DNA of 58,253 nt, from NCBI RefSeq assembly GCF_900129935.1, contig NZ_FQXJ01000025.1, positions 1 through 58,253 on the forward strand, given 5' to 3'. The translations under genes were made by a program, and so were the position numbers. The notes beneath the pieces were generated by a model. That model saw nothing but the letters and a program-made list of their open reading frames with translations. It was not told the DNA's origin and ran no database searches. Shown here one piece after another: positions 7,874-17,512 of the stretch (its first letter is position 1; every line of letters begins with the position of its first letter). This DNA is from Desulfosporosinus lacus DSM 15449 (GTDB lineage Bacteria; Bacillota; Desulfitobacteriia; Desulfitobacteriales; Desulfitobacteriaceae).

Positions 7874-10036
7874 TTATCTCCTCCCATAGGCGCGGCTAAG
7901 AATCTGAACCACGTGAGAAACTTTTTGCTTCATTTTGCTCTGAGCAATCCCATCACGGAAATGAACCATACATCCGGGACAACTCGTCGCCAGGGTGGTA
8001 GCCTGGGTGTCAGTGACGGTCTTTAACTTTCCTTCGTTAATCCGTTGCGAGAGTTCATAGAAACTTAAGCTAAACGAACCACCGAACCCACAACACGTAT
8101 CGGCATCCTGCATTTCCACATAATCCACCCCAGGGATCATCTGGATGATTTTCCGGGGTTCCTTTTTCACACCCATACTTCGAGCGAGATGACAAGGATC
8201 ATGGTAGGTTACTTTTTCCATAACGCCCTGTTCAGGAAGCTTTAAGTCAATATCTTGGATAAGAAATTCATTGATATCTTTCACTTTCAGAGCAAGTCTT
8301 TTTACCTTTTCCTGAAGCTCAGGGGAATCCTCCGCAAACAGTTTAGGGTACTCTTCTTTAAAAGCGACAGCACAACTCGGGCAAACAAAAACCAAAGCAT
8401 CCATATCAAAAGAACTATAAGTCTCGATGTTTTTTAGAGCCATGGTTTTGGCATGATCTAAATCTCCACTCACTATACTAGGAATTCCACAACAAACATC
8501 CTCTTTGGGGAGTTTAACCTCAACGTTATTTTCACCTAAAACATGAAGGAGTGCTTCTCCAAGGTCTATCTCCGTGTAATTTACGACGCAACCGGGATAA
8601 AAACCAACCTTTTTAATTGGTTTAGCAATCGTTTTAGGTTTAGCGATTTCCATAAAGGACTTGTCTGAGAATCGAGGAATCACGCGCTCTTGCGGTAACC
8701 CGAATGAATTGAACGTCAAACGGGAAGTCATCCCCGTATCAGACTCTTTTAAAGCCAGCTTCCCGAAGGTTGTTGCTAGTTTACTTACTACCGGCAGTGT
8801 TCGGGGTTTGGTTAACATCGAGAAGACTAAATCCTTCTTCCAACCTACCCCTTCTTTTGCAACAGCATCTTGCCGAAGTTTCCATAACATTGCTGGGGTC
8901 GCCATCTGTACGGGACAGGCAGTTTGACACTTTTGACAACCGATACAGAGAGATAAGCCATTTTCTTCAGACTTTTCCAAGTCACCATGGAAGGCAGCAA
9001 AGACTAAGCCGCGTCCCCCAAGATACTTATATCCGTATTTGCCGCCAACTTCCGCATAGACTGGACAAAAGTTCAAGCAACTTCCACAATTGATACAATA
9101 AAGGGACTCTTCAAATCCTGCATCAATCGCTTGCTTACGTCCATTTTTCAATAAAACGATGTGCACTTCTTTAGGGCCTTGACCGTGCGTATATTCCTCA
9201 AGATCAGGATCAAGAGCTTCGCTCACTCCTGAGATCACGGAAACATAGGTTCCTATGTCCTGTCCTACGCCGTAAACCGCTGCGGCTCGCACAACTTGCA
9301 TAGCATCTTCAAGGGAAGAGACGATTTTTTCCACACCTGCGATCACAATGTGAACTTTAGGCATCATTGAAACCGCCCGAATATTGCCTTCATTCTCAGT
9401 TACGAAAACACTCCCCGTATCTGCTGCAATCGCATTCGCTCCGGAGATCCCCACATCAGCTTTAACCAAAAAATCACGGAGTCCTTTACGGGCAGAAACG
9501 ACCAGCGCTTCGGGAGTGCATTCTAATTGGGTTCCCTCCTCGTCAGAAAAGAGTTTGGTTATCTTTTCAATAGGAATATGTATAGCTGGTGCCAGTGAAT
9601 GACTCGCTTCACACTTTGCCAGCTGATTAATTCGATCTCCAAGATCAGTTTCTACGACCTTCACGCCACGATCTTCGAGGTAATGTGAAATATTGATCTC
9701 TTTACCGGCATTTGACTTGGACTTGACGACCAAGCCTTGATCCGGAATGAGGCTTGCAATATACTTCTGAGCATCTTCGGCAGTTTCAGCTAGATATACT
9801 TTACAGCCCTTTTCTTCCAATGATCGTTGTGCTTTTGCGATCACTTCATCCAAATGCTCCATACTGTATTCTTTGATTTTGCGCAAACGGTTAGAAAGCT
9901 CGGGATAATTGGGGACCATCTTCAACATGGCTGGGCGAATCGCATCAAAAGCTCTAAATCTACCCTTCCGAGATTCCATATCATGGAGCCCTTCGGCGAC
10001 TTTGCTTTTTACGATTTTATAGGTTTTATTTCCCAT
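7874..10036 (-). CDS. LutB-LutA fusion, lactate dehydrogenase iron-sulfur/CCG subunit
   Basis: The 720-residue protein joins a LUD domain (about 70-300), two cluster motifs (CINCGSCLNFCP and CIGCQKCQTACP, about 310-370) and two CCG domains (CVVNYTE...CCGIPS near 475-520; DPCHLARS...CCGFGG near 615-660). This is the architecture called LdhH or LutBA in sulfate-reducing bacteria (family knowledge): lactate is oxidised and electrons pass through the clusters to the quinone pool or a partner oxidoreductase. It is followed by the small LUD gene and the FadR-type regulator. It lies 138 bases after livF on the same strand. Confidence 0.87.
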   Translation of the reverse strand: MGNKTYKIVKSKVAEGLHDMESRKGRFRAFDAIRPAMLKMVPNYPELSNRLRKIKEYSMEHLDEVIAKAQRSLEEKGCKVYLAETAEDAQKYIASLIPDQGLVVKSKSNAGKEINISHYLEDRGVKVVETDLGDRINQLAKCEASHSLAPAIHIPIEKITKLFSDEEGTQLECTPEALVVSARKGLRDFLVKADVGISGANAIAADTGSVFVTENEGNIRAVSMMPKVHIVIAGVEKIVSSLEDAMQVVRAAAVYGVGQDIGTYVSVISGVSEALDPDLEEYTHGQGPKEVHIVLLKNGRKQAIDAGFEESLYCINCGSCLNFCPVYAEVGGKYGYKYLGGRGLVFAAFHGDLEKSEENGLSLCIGCQKCQTACPVQMATPAMLWKLRQDAVAKEGVGWKKDLVFSMLTKPRTLPVVSKLATTFGKLALKESDTGMTSRLTFNSFGLPQERVIPRFSDKSFMEIAKPKTIAKPIKKVGFYPGCVVNYTEIDLGEALLHVLGENNVEVKLPKEDVCCGIPSIVSGDLDHAKTMALKNIETYSSFDMDALVFVCPSCAVAFKEEYPKLFAEDSPELQEKVKRLALKVKDINEFLIQDIDLKLPEQGVMEKVTYHDPCHLARSMGVKKEPRKIIQMIPGVDYVEMQDADTCCGFGGSFSLSFYELSQRINEGKLKTVTDTQATTLATSCPGCMVHFRDGIAQSKMKQKVSHVVQILSRAYGRR

Positions 10037-10174
10037 GGTAAACTTTCTCCTCTCTTCGGTTTACTGGTTGGACCGGCGGGCATAAATAAAAAATCCTTTG
10101 TAAAGAATAATCCCCACGCCTATGGATATAAGGGGGGGATTAAAACAATGAATAAAACGAAATAACTTGATTTC

Positions 10175-10891
10175 CTAGGTATCTGCCTTCGCTCCGCCCA
10201 AGTAGGCTTCCATAACACGAGGATTTTTGGCAACCTCTTCAGCTTTTCCATGCAGGACGATCTTTCCTGTTTCCAGAACATAGGCATAGTGAGCAATCTT
10301 TAAGGCTTGACGGACATTTTGTTCAACGAGAAGTATGGTTGTACCTTCCTGATTGATCTCTTGAATAACTTTGAAAATATCTGAAACTACTAGAGGTGCC
10401 AAGCCCATGGAGGGTTCATCGAGCAATAGAAGCTTAGGTCTGGCCATGAGAGCACGGCCGATCGCCAGCATTTGTTGCTGTCCGCCAGAAAGCGTTCCTC
10501 CTAATTGTTGTTTACGTTCCTCTAAGATTGGAAAACGCCTAAAAACCTTCGCTAAATCAGCCTGAACTTCTTTATCTTTTCGCTGATAGGCTCCCATTTC
10601 CAAGTTTTCCAGAACCGTCATCCCTGCTAGAATCTTACGTCCCTCCGGCACCAGAGACATTCCCAAGTTTACGATTTTGTGGGGGGCCAAACCTCGAATT
10701 TCCTGGCCTAGGAACTTAATTTGCCCAGCTTGAGGTTTGAGAAGCCCAACAAGAGAGTTCATTGTAGTCGTTTTTCCAGCTCCATTCGCCCCGATGAGGG
10801 ACACAATCGAGCCTTGGGGAACGTCCAGGTCTATCCCTTTGATTGCTTTAATACTGCCATAACTCGTTGACAAACCGCTAATGTTCAGCAT
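10175..10891 (-). CDS. livF: Branched-chain amino-acid ABC transporter ATPase
   Basis: This 238-residue ATPase carries Walker A GANGAGKTT, the signature LSGGQQQM and Walker B LLLLDEPSMGL. Size and placement after a LivG match LivF. It powers uptake with LivG, the two permeases and the lipoprotein. A weak hairpin (AATCCCC/GGGGATT, 10109-10141) lies between it and the lactate genes, so read-through is possible. Substrate identity (amino acid or a short organic acid) cannot be told from the ATPase. Confidence 0.9.
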   Translation of the reverse strand: MLNISGLSTSYGSIKAIKGIDLDVPQGSIVSLIGANGAGKTTTMNSLVGLLKPQAGQIKFLGQEIRGLAPHKIVNLGMSLVPEGRKILAGMTVLENLEMGAYQRKDKEVQADLAKVFRRFPILEERKQQLGGTLSGGQQQMLAIGRALMARPKLLLLDEPSMGLAPLVVSDIFKVIQEINQEGTTILLVEQNVRQALKIAHYAYVLETGKIVLHGKAEEVAKNPRVMEAYLGGAKADT

Positions 10892-10893
10892 CT

Positions 10894-11655
10894 CTACGCC
10901 TCCTCCCGGCCTAAATACGCCTCAATGACCAATGGGTTTTTCTGAATTTCGGCCGGAGTACCTTCGGCAATCTTTTGTCCGAAATTAATCACCACGAGTC
11001 GGTCGCAGACGTTCATTACTAGGTTCATATCATGTTCAATTAAAACGACGGTTTTCCCCATCATTTGTATTTTCTTTATTAGAAGACGCAGGTCTTCGGT
11101 TTCACTCTCATTCATCCCTGCAGCGGGTTCATCGAGAAGAATTAACTGGGGTTCTGTTGCGAGTGCCCTGGCAATTTCTAAGCGGCGTTGTTGCCCATAA
11201 GGGAGCGACCCCGCGGGAGAATCTGTGTCATTTTCAATCCCTACCAACTGCAGCAGAGCCTGGGCTCGTTCTCTGGTTGATTTCTCTTCCTTGCGCTGAG
11301 CGGGAGTACGCCATAATCCTCTCCATACGCCTGCTTTAGTTCTGCAGTGTGCCCCGACCATGACATTGTCCAGCGGACTCATATGGCCAAACAGACGGAT
11401 ATTCTGGAATGTCCGAGCTAAGCCCAACGCTGTAACCTTATACGGCCGTAATCCTAACAAGTTTTTACCGTGGTAGCTTATTTTCCCCTCACTAGGAGGG
11501 AAAATCCCAGTAATTAGATTAAAGAGCGTCGTCTTTCCAGCACCATTAGGTCCAATAATTCCTATAATTTCTCCGTCATTGACCTTAAAACTAATGTCAC
11601 TTAAGGCCGCCAAACCTCCAAAGCTTTTACTCACTTGATCAAGGACTAATGTCAT
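10894..11655 (-). CDS. livG: Branched-chain amino-acid ABC transporter ATPase
   Basis: The 253-residue protein has Walker A GPNGAGKTTLFN, a signature region read PYGQQRRLEIARAL and Walker B LILLDEPAAGMN, all typical of LivG. The longer insert around residues 100-140 (GVWRGLWRTPAQRKEE) is characteristic of LivG compared with LivF. Its ATG overlaps the stop of livM by 4 bases (ATGA), indicating translational coupling. Confidence 0.9.
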   Translation of the reverse strand: MTLVLDQVSKSFGGLAALSDISFKVNDGEIIGIIGPNGAGKTTLFNLITGIFPPSEGKISYHGKNLLGLRPYKVTALGLARTFQNIRLFGHMSPLDNVMVGAHCRTKAGVWRGLWRTPAQRKEEKSTRERAQALLQLVGIENDTDSPAGSLPYGQQRRLEIARALATEPQLILLDEPAAGMNESETEDLRLLIKKIQMMGKTVVLIEHDMNLVMNVCDRLVVINFGQKIAEGTPAEIQKNPLVIEAYLGREEA

Positions 11656-12593
11656 TGCTTAATCCTCCTTCCAAGCTTGCGTTTCCAGAAACGAACCGTC
11701 TCCTCACTAATGAGTCCCTGAGGACGAAAGGCCATCATAATGACCATTAGTGCGCCGTAAATCATCAGGCGGTATTCAGATGCCGAACGCAACAGTTCAG
11801 GCAACATGGTTAGCAGTAATGCACCGACAATTGGACCAATAATTAGGTCGCTTCCACCTAAGACAGCAAAAGAAAGGATTTCAACGGTACGGTGGTAGGC
11901 AAAATCCTTTGGCCCGATGAAAAAGGTTAAATGGGCAGACAGACCGCCGGCCATCCCAGCGATGAAAGCTCCTAAAGCAAAGGCAAGCAGTTTATAATAG
12001 GTCGTATTGATTCCCATAGCTTCGGCTGCCGACTCATCGGCTTTAATAGATGCAAAAGCTCGACCGACCCGTGAACGGTTAAGTCTTGTACAGAAAAATA
12101 CCAGAAAAGCGAGAATGAAAATCAGAACAACTAAAACCAGCAAGTTACTGGTCTGCTGAGCAGTTAATCCTCCAAACCGCGATAAACCAAAGGAAGACAA
12201 CATTTTGCTGATCTTTGTTCCAAGGGTTGGAATTCCGGATATCCCTAAGGCACCATTAGTGATTTTTAAGTTCAAAATGATGACTCGAACAACTTCTCCA
12301 AATCCGAGCGTGGCGATAGCCAGGTAAATCCCAGTGAGCCGTAAAGCCGGATATCCAATGATAAGTGAAATGAAACTTGCTGCAGCACCACCGATAGGGA
12401 TGGCCAGATAGACGGGAAAGCCTGCTTTTACAGTCAGAATCGCACAAGTATAAGCCCCAATGCTCATAAAGCCGGCATTTCCTAAAGATAACTGTCCGGT
12501 TGAGAGCGTCATATAAATGCTCACCCCGAGGATGGCATTCACCAACACAAATATAACAATTTGAAGATAATATTGGTTTAGTATGATATCCAT
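11652..12593 (-). CDS. livM: Branched-chain amino-acid ABC transporter permease
   Basis: The 313-residue product has eight to nine membrane segments and the LivM hallmarks GYPALRLTGIYLAIATLGFGEV and a late GGSDLIIGPIVGALLL segment. It pairs with LivH to form the channel. It starts directly after the livH stop. The C-terminus is the usual short basic tail. Confidence 0.9.
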   Translation of the reverse strand: MDIILNQYYLQIVIFVLVNAILGVSIYMTLSTGQLSLGNAGFMSIGAYTCAILTVKAGFPVYLAIPIGGAAASFISLIIGYPALRLTGIYLAIATLGFGEVVRVIILNLKITNGALGISGIPTLGTKISKMLSSFGLSRFGGLTAQQTSNLLVLVVLIFILAFLVFFCTRLNRSRVGRAFASIKADESAAEAMGINTTYYKLLAFALGAFIAGMAGGLSAHLTFFIGPKDFAYHRTVEILSFAVLGGSDLIIGPIVGALLLTMLPELLRSASEYRLMIYGALMVIMMAFRPQGLISEETVRFWKRKLGRRIKQ

Positions 12594-13475
12594 TTAAAAT
12601 CGTCCCCCTTGTCGTTTCCCAAAAAGTCCTTGAGGACGAATGAATAAAATCAAAATAATTATACCAAAGGCTACGGCATCTCTATAGGAAGATGCACCGT
12701 AAGCTACAGTGAATACTTCGGCGATTCCTAGAATCAGACCTCCCAGCATCGCTCCGGTGATATTTCCCATTCCACCAAGGATCAGCACAGCGAGCCCTTT
12801 CAAGCCCATGCTTAATCCCATAGTAGGTTCCACAGCATTAATAGAGAGTCCAACAAGAACTCCTGCAATTCCACCTAATGCTGAAGCGAGTGCAACGGTC
12901 AATAAGATAATTTTGTTAGTGTTTATACCGAGCAGGTTGGCAGTCTCGATACTCTCAGCAGTTGTCCGGATGGCTTTGCCAACACGAGTTTTAGACAGCC
13001 AAAAACGAAGAACAAACATCAAGCCGAAGGATATCCCAAGAATTACAATTTGGACAAGGGTAATTCGAATCGGCCCCAGTTGCAACTGAACTCCTGATAA
13101 TGCTCCCGCAGGAAAGGCCTGTGATTGCGGCCCAAAGATCTTTAAAGCTAGATTTTCCAGAAAGATCGATACCCCAATTGTGCTAATTAAAGGAGCCAGA
13201 TCGGAAACGGCCCGGCGTCTCAAGGGACGCAGGGCCAGCATTTCCAGAAGAATACCTAGCAACGCACTGGCCACCATGGCACCAGCCATGGCTACAAAGA
13301 TATTTACCTTCAGATAATTCACCAGAAATAATCCGACGAAAGCTCCGAACATAAATACCTCTCCGTGAGCCATATTGATAATATTTAGGACCCCCATAAT
13401 CAGGGTATATCCTAAAGCGACTAATGAATATGTGCTTCCCAATGTTAAGCCATTGACCAATTGTTGCCAGAACAA
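12594..13475 (-). CDS. livH: Branched-chain amino-acid ABC transporter permease
   Basis: The 293-residue permease begins QQLVNGLTLGSTYSLVALGY, the standard LivH N-terminus, and contains the conserved GLKGLAVLILGGMGNITGA segment. TTG 13475 is preferred as the start because GGGAG lies 8 bases upstream; TTG 13490 and GTG 13484 are alternatives a few codons earlier. It directly follows livK. Confidence 0.87.
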   Translation of the reverse strand: MFWQQLVNGLTLGSTYSLVALGYTLIMGVLNIINMAHGEVFMFGAFVGLFLVNYLKVNIFVAMAGAMVASALLGILLEMLALRPLRRRAVSDLAPLISTIGVSIFLENLALKIFGPQSQAFPAGALSGVQLQLGPIRITLVQIVILGISFGLMFVLRFWLSKTRVGKAIRTTAESIETANLLGINTNKIILLTVALASALGGIAGVLVGLSINAVEPTMGLSMGLKGLAVLILGGMGNITGAMLGGLILGIAEVFTVAYGASSYRDAVAFGIIILILFIRPQGLFGKRQGGRF

Positions 13476-13493
13476 GACGTTCACTCCCAAAGT

Positions 13494-14648
13494 TTATTTT
13501 AGTTCCGTAAACTGACCGTCCTTAACGATCAAAACAGTAGCGTCCATCAAGGGATTTCGTTTTTCATCAAAAGCAAACTTTCCTGTTACACCTTGGAAAT
13601 CTTTAATGGTTGCAAGGCTGTCACGCAGCTTTGCGCGATCCGTGCTTGACCCGGCTTTCTCCAAAGCGCTGGCATAGATGTATAGCGCATCATAAGATTG
13701 GGCAGCAAACTGGTCGGGCACTTTATTGTATTTTGCTTTATAATCTGTTACAAACTTTGTGATTTTTTCACTTTCCTTCCCTGGGTACCAAGGGCTCGCA
13801 ACAATCGCCCCATCTGCTGCTTGTCCGGCGATCTTGATTAACTCTGGAGAGTTAAATCCATTCGTACCTACAAAGGGGACAGTAATCCCAATTTCTCGGG
13901 CTTTCTTTAAAACGAGGGCTGCTTCCTGATAGAGGCTTGATACCATGACGGCATCTGGCTTTAATGAGGAAATCTTTGTCAGCTGAGCGGAGAAATCCGT
14001 ATCCTTATCGGCAAAGGTCTCGGTAGCTAACACTTCCACTCCGTTATCCTTGAGGGCTTGCGCCATCGTCTTATAACCGGACACAGCCCAGTCGTTATTG
14101 CTGGAGTACATGATAGCTACTTTTTTTAGGTTATACTTTTCAACAGCCATCTTGACGGCCTGGGGAACTGCTGAAGACTCTGGTAAAGCATTCCGGAAGA
14201 CAAACTCCCCGATATCAGTTATCCCTTCAGCCGTGGTTGAGGTTCCCATGATTGGAACTTCTGACTGATTAGCAATCGGCCCACTCGCAAACATTTCTCC
14301 ACTCAGGGTCGGCCCAATAAGTGCTACGACATTATCTTTGTTAATTAATTTATTGACCGCATTAATTGCTTCAGTATTGTTCCCACGGGAATCTTCGTAG
14401 ACGAGCTCGATTTTGACCTTTCCTAGGGCATTAATTTCATCCTTAGCGAGGTCCAGACCTTCCTTCTGTGACTGACCATAGGCGGCTCCCCCCCCAGACA
14501 GATAGGCAACGACACCGATCTTAGCAGTCCCTGCACCTTCTGACACAGAATTCGCAGCCGGAGCGGAACCCCCTCCACATCCCGCTGTTGTCAAAAGCAG
14601 TGTTCCAATCATCATTCCAGTAAACCATTTTGTAAGCCCTTTTTTCAT
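13494..14648 (-). CDS. livK: Periplasmic-type binding lipoprotein of the Liv transporter
   Basis: A lipoprotein signal (MKKGLTKWFTGMMIGTLLL, lipobox TTAGC) precedes a Gly/Ala linker and a two-lobed Leu/Ile/Val-binding fold (KIGVVAYLSGGGAAYGQSQK start, SGEMFASGPIANQSEVP). At 384 residues it is full length. It is the first gene of the five-gene minus-strand operon and sets substrate specificity. Homologues bind branched-chain amino acids, amides or small carboxylates. The adjacent lactate genes make a carboxylate possible, but that is only context. Confidence 0.88.
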   Translation of the reverse strand: MKKGLTKWFTGMMIGTLLLTTAGCGGGSAPAANSVSEGAGTAKIGVVAYLSGGGAAYGQSQKEGLDLAKDEINALGKVKIELVYEDSRGNNTEAINAVNKLINKDNVVALIGPTLSGEMFASGPIANQSEVPIMGTSTTAEGITDIGEFVFRNALPESSAVPQAVKMAVEKYNLKKVAIMYSSNNDWAVSGYKTMAQALKDNGVEVLATETFADKDTDFSAQLTKISSLKPDAVMVSSLYQEAALVLKKAREIGITVPFVGTNGFNSPELIKIAGQAADGAIVASPWYPGKESEKITKFVTDYKAKYNKVPDQFAAQSYDALYIYASALEKAGSSTDRAKLRDSLATIKDFQGVTGKFAFDEKRNPLMDATVLIVKDGQFTELK

Positions 14649-14801
14649 TGTTACAAATACACCGTCCTTAATTTGATTGTGTTTTATAATAGAATTAACT
14701 ATTCGTCATATCTTATGGAATACCTGCTTGTAGCAAAAAAAACCACGAAGTTTGTAACACTTCCCAATCTCGTTGAATAGAGTGAAAGGGGAGGTTTTGA
14801 C

Positions 14802-16115
14802 ATGAAAGTATGTATTGATCCAGGGCATGGCGGTTATGATCCAGGGGGTATCGGAAACGGACTGAAAGAGAAGGACTTAACACTGGACGTATGCCTTAAA
14901 TTAAAGCCATTGCTTGAGTTCAACGGTATAAGTGTTATTCTGACTCGTGACGGAGATTATGCTCCAGGGCATTATGAGAATGACCAAAAAGGAGATTTGG
15001 GAGCGCGAGTTAATAGCGCGGAATTAGGAAAAGCAGACCTATTTGTTGGGGTCCATATAAATGCTGGTGGGGGCACAGGGGTTGAGGTACTCGTTATAAG
15101 TACCGGTGGACGAGCGGAAATAGCAGCCAACAAGGTGTTGCCATATCTTGTTCAGGTTGGTGGCTGGGCAAATCGTGGAGTAAAAACTCAGAATGTCATG
15201 GTGCTTAGGGAAACGAGTATGCCTGCAATTTTAACGGAAAATGGGTTTATCGATACAGCAACCGATGCGGCAAAATTAAAGGAACCCAATTTTCGTCAGG
15301 CGCTTGCAATAGCTCACGCTAAAGGGATCTGTGATTACTTTGGGATTATATACAAGGAAGCAATTTCAACTCAACCAACCCCTAGTGTTATGTATCGTGT
15401 CATTTTAGATGGCAAGCAGACTATGGCTTTAAGTTCTCAAGAGAGTGCAATTACTGAGGTGAAAAAAGCAGTTGACAGCGGGCAGGCTTTAGGTGGGGTG
15501 GTACAGCGAACAACCGATAATATAAACGTCTTTGAGTATTCGGCTAACTCAAATGTTTCGAGAACTCCCATTATGGGTGAAGAAACCATTACAATTGAGC
15601 AGTGTAGACAGTTTTTGTTGAAGAATAATTCTAATGCACCAGATATTATCCCCTTCTACAAGAAGAATGGAGAAATTCTTGGCATAAGATGGGGTTACGC
15701 AGTAGCACAAATGATAAGAGAAACTGGCTACCTAAGATATACTGGGGTTGTGAAGGCTGATCAAAACAACTTCGGTGGAATCGGAGCTGTTGGAAATGGG
15801 GTTCAAGGTGCGTCGTTTTCGTCACAGGAAGAAGGCGTGTTGGCCCACTTAGAACACCTTTTTGCATACGCCACAACGCAACCTTTGCCAGCAGGAGTAC
15901 AGAAGGTAGATCCTCGCTTTGATTTGGTTGAGAGAGGAAGTTGTCCAAACTGGGAAGAGCTTAACGGCCGTTGGGCAGTTCCAGGGAATGGGTATGGCCA
16001 GGACGTAGTCAGAATCTACGGTGAAATGGCTAAGGAGACGATATCAGACAGTGAGGAAACATCTATATTGAGGAAGATATCCCAAATTATTTCGAATTAT
16101 TTTTATGGGAAATAG
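14802..16115 (+). CDS. Amidase_3 and glucosaminidase cell-wall hydrolase
   Basis: The 437-residue protein lacks a signal peptide and opens directly with an N-acetylmuramoyl-L-alanine amidase domain (IDPGHGG with His9, Glu23, VGVHINAG with His85, and LTENGF). A short SPOR-like stretch (VMYRVILDGKQTMALSSQESA, about 200-240) follows. The C-terminal ~180 residues resemble a glucosaminidase domain (WGYAVAQMIRETGYLRYTG, NNFGGIGA). Two bond specificities in one enzyme suggest a role in spore-cortex or mother-cell wall lysis, or phage-type lysis. The missing signal peptide points to release by holin or mother-cell lysis. Confidence 0.82.
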   Translation: MKVCIDPGHGGYDPGGIGNGLKEKDLTLDVCLKLKPLLEFNGISVILTRDGDYAPGHYENDQKGDLGARVNSAELGKADLFVGVHINAGGGTGVEVLVISTGGRAEIAANKVLPYLVQVGGWANRGVKTQNVMVLRETSMPAILTENGFIDTATDAAKLKEPNFRQALAIAHAKGICDYFGIIYKEAISTQPTPSVMYRVILDGKQTMALSSQESAITEVKKAVDSGQALGGVVQRTTDNINVFEYSANSNVSRTPIMGEETITIEQCRQFLLKNNSNAPDIIPFYKKNGEILGIRWGYAVAQMIRETGYLRYTGVVKADQNNFGGIGAVGNGVQGASFSSQEEGVLAHLEHLFAYATTQPLPAGVQKVDPRFDLVERGSCPNWEELNGRWAVPGNGYGQDVVRIYGEMAKETISDSEETSILRKISQIISNYFYGK

Positions 16116-16171
16116 CTTGATATAAGTAATCGGAATTATTTAACAGAGAATTTAATTCTATGAAGTAAAGC

Positions 16172-16213
16172 AAGGCTTAGGCAATGACAAATGCCGAAAG
16201 CCTTTAATATTTT
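16172..16213 (+). terminator. Terminator of the amidase gene
   Basis: AAGGCTT-A-GGCA (16172-16183) pairs with TGCC-G-AAAGCCTT (16192-16204), followed by TAATATTTTC. Confidence 0.65.
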
Positions 16214-16390
16214 CTTATAGTAATTGAATTGAATGATTTTTTGGATAAAAGTTCTATGAAAAGGTGTGTAAAACGATGTGGAAAAATTAAATTTGCTACT
16301 GAGTGGGGGGTTTAATATATAACTAACTATGTTATAATTGCTGAGTTAAAGAGGCTAACAATTGAGCTGAAATGGAATAGAGGAAGAGAA

Positions 16391-17290
16391 ATGCTCCAAT
16401 CACATTTAGGAGAAATTGCTGCACTTGTAACTGCTCTGTGTTGGACTATTACAGCGGTTGCATTTGAATCAGCGGGAAAAAGAGTGGGTTCAATATCAGT
16501 AAATCTAATTCGACTTGTCATAGCCTTACTCCTAATTTCCGTCTTTAATTTATTTACTCGAGGAATGATGCTTCCACTGGATGCCTCAGGTTCAACCTGG
16601 TTCTGGTTATTCATTTCGGGAACAATTGGCTTTGTGATCGGAGATTTGTTTTTATTTCAGGCGTTTGTATTAATTGGTTCGCGTCTGTCGATGTTAATTA
16701 TGTCAGCTGTACCACCTATCACAGCCTTAACTGGTTTTATAATGATGGGGGAAAGAATTTCATTATTGGGTTTAACTGGTATGATGCTGACGATTTGTGG
16801 GATCGCCTTGGTCATCTTGACTAGAAATCCAGAGAACAGGATGGTTAAGTTTTCTTATCCGATAAAAGGGTTAGTATACGCCTTTATTGGTGCTTTAGGA
16901 CAAGCTTTCGGACTTGTTTTTAGTAAATTTGGCATGGGCTCTTACAATGCTTTTGCAGCAACTCAAATTCGCATTATCTCAGCTATTATAGGATTTGCTA
17001 TCGTAATTACGATAACCAAAAATTGGAAAAATGTGTATTCAGCACTGAAAGATATGCAGGCGATGAAATATATCTCGATAGGGTCGCTTTTTGGTCCGTT
17101 TATCGGAGTGTCATTGGGACTGTTGGCTGTACAGCATGCACCAACAGGAATTGTATCGACAATTACTTCAATTACGCCTATACTTATTATCCCAATGGCA
17201 ATCTTTATCTTTAAAGAAAAGGTATTGCCAAGAGAGATTTTTGGAGCAATAATAACTCTGGGAGGAGTCTCCCTTTTATTTATCAAGTAA
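16391..17290 (+). CDS. EamA/DMT-superfamily transporter
   Basis: The 299-residue protein has ten hydrophobic segments arranged as two EamA repeats (residues about 5-140 and 155-297), with the typical GEIAALVTALCWTITAV opening and a mid-protein IGALGQAFGLVFSKFG. Family members export or import amino acids and small metabolites; the substrate is unknown. ATG 16391 follows AGAGGAAG. It is monocistronic. Confidence 0.85.
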   Translation: MLQSHLGEIAALVTALCWTITAVAFESAGKRVGSISVNLIRLVIALLLISVFNLFTRGMMLPLDASGSTWFWLFISGTIGFVIGDLFLFQAFVLIGSRLSMLIMSAVPPITALTGFIMMGERISLLGLTGMMLTICGIALVILTRNPENRMVKFSYPIKGLVYAFIGALGQAFGLVFSKFGMGSYNAFAATQIRIISAIIGFAIVITITKNWKNVYSALKDMQAMKYISIGSLFGPFIGVSLGLLAVQHAPTGIVSTITSITPILIIPMAIFIFKEKVLPREIFGAIITLGGVSLLFIK

Positions 17291-17392
17291 GCATTATACT
17301 TTGTGAATATTTATAAATCTAAAAAATCTATAGACACTTTTATTTTTGGCAACTATAATAAAGTTAACAGCAAATGGCAGGATCTAGAGAGC

Positions 17393-17447
17393 AAAGAGGC
17401 TCTAAAACGGCGTTTATTAAAACGCTCTTTTAGAGCCTCTTTTTTAT
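17393..17447 (+). terminator. Two-tier terminator hairpin
   Basis: AAAGAGGCTCTAAAA (17393-17407) pairs with TTTTAGAGCCTCTTT (17428-17442); an inner GCGTTT/AAACGC stem (17410-17425) stacks above a small internal loop; a T run follows. It separates the EamA gene from amtB. Confidence 0.8.
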
Positions 17448-17512
17448 TCTGAGCCAATCATTGTTCACTAGGGTATTATTCAGTAAGTTTAAAGAGACGA
17501 GGAGGATTAATA

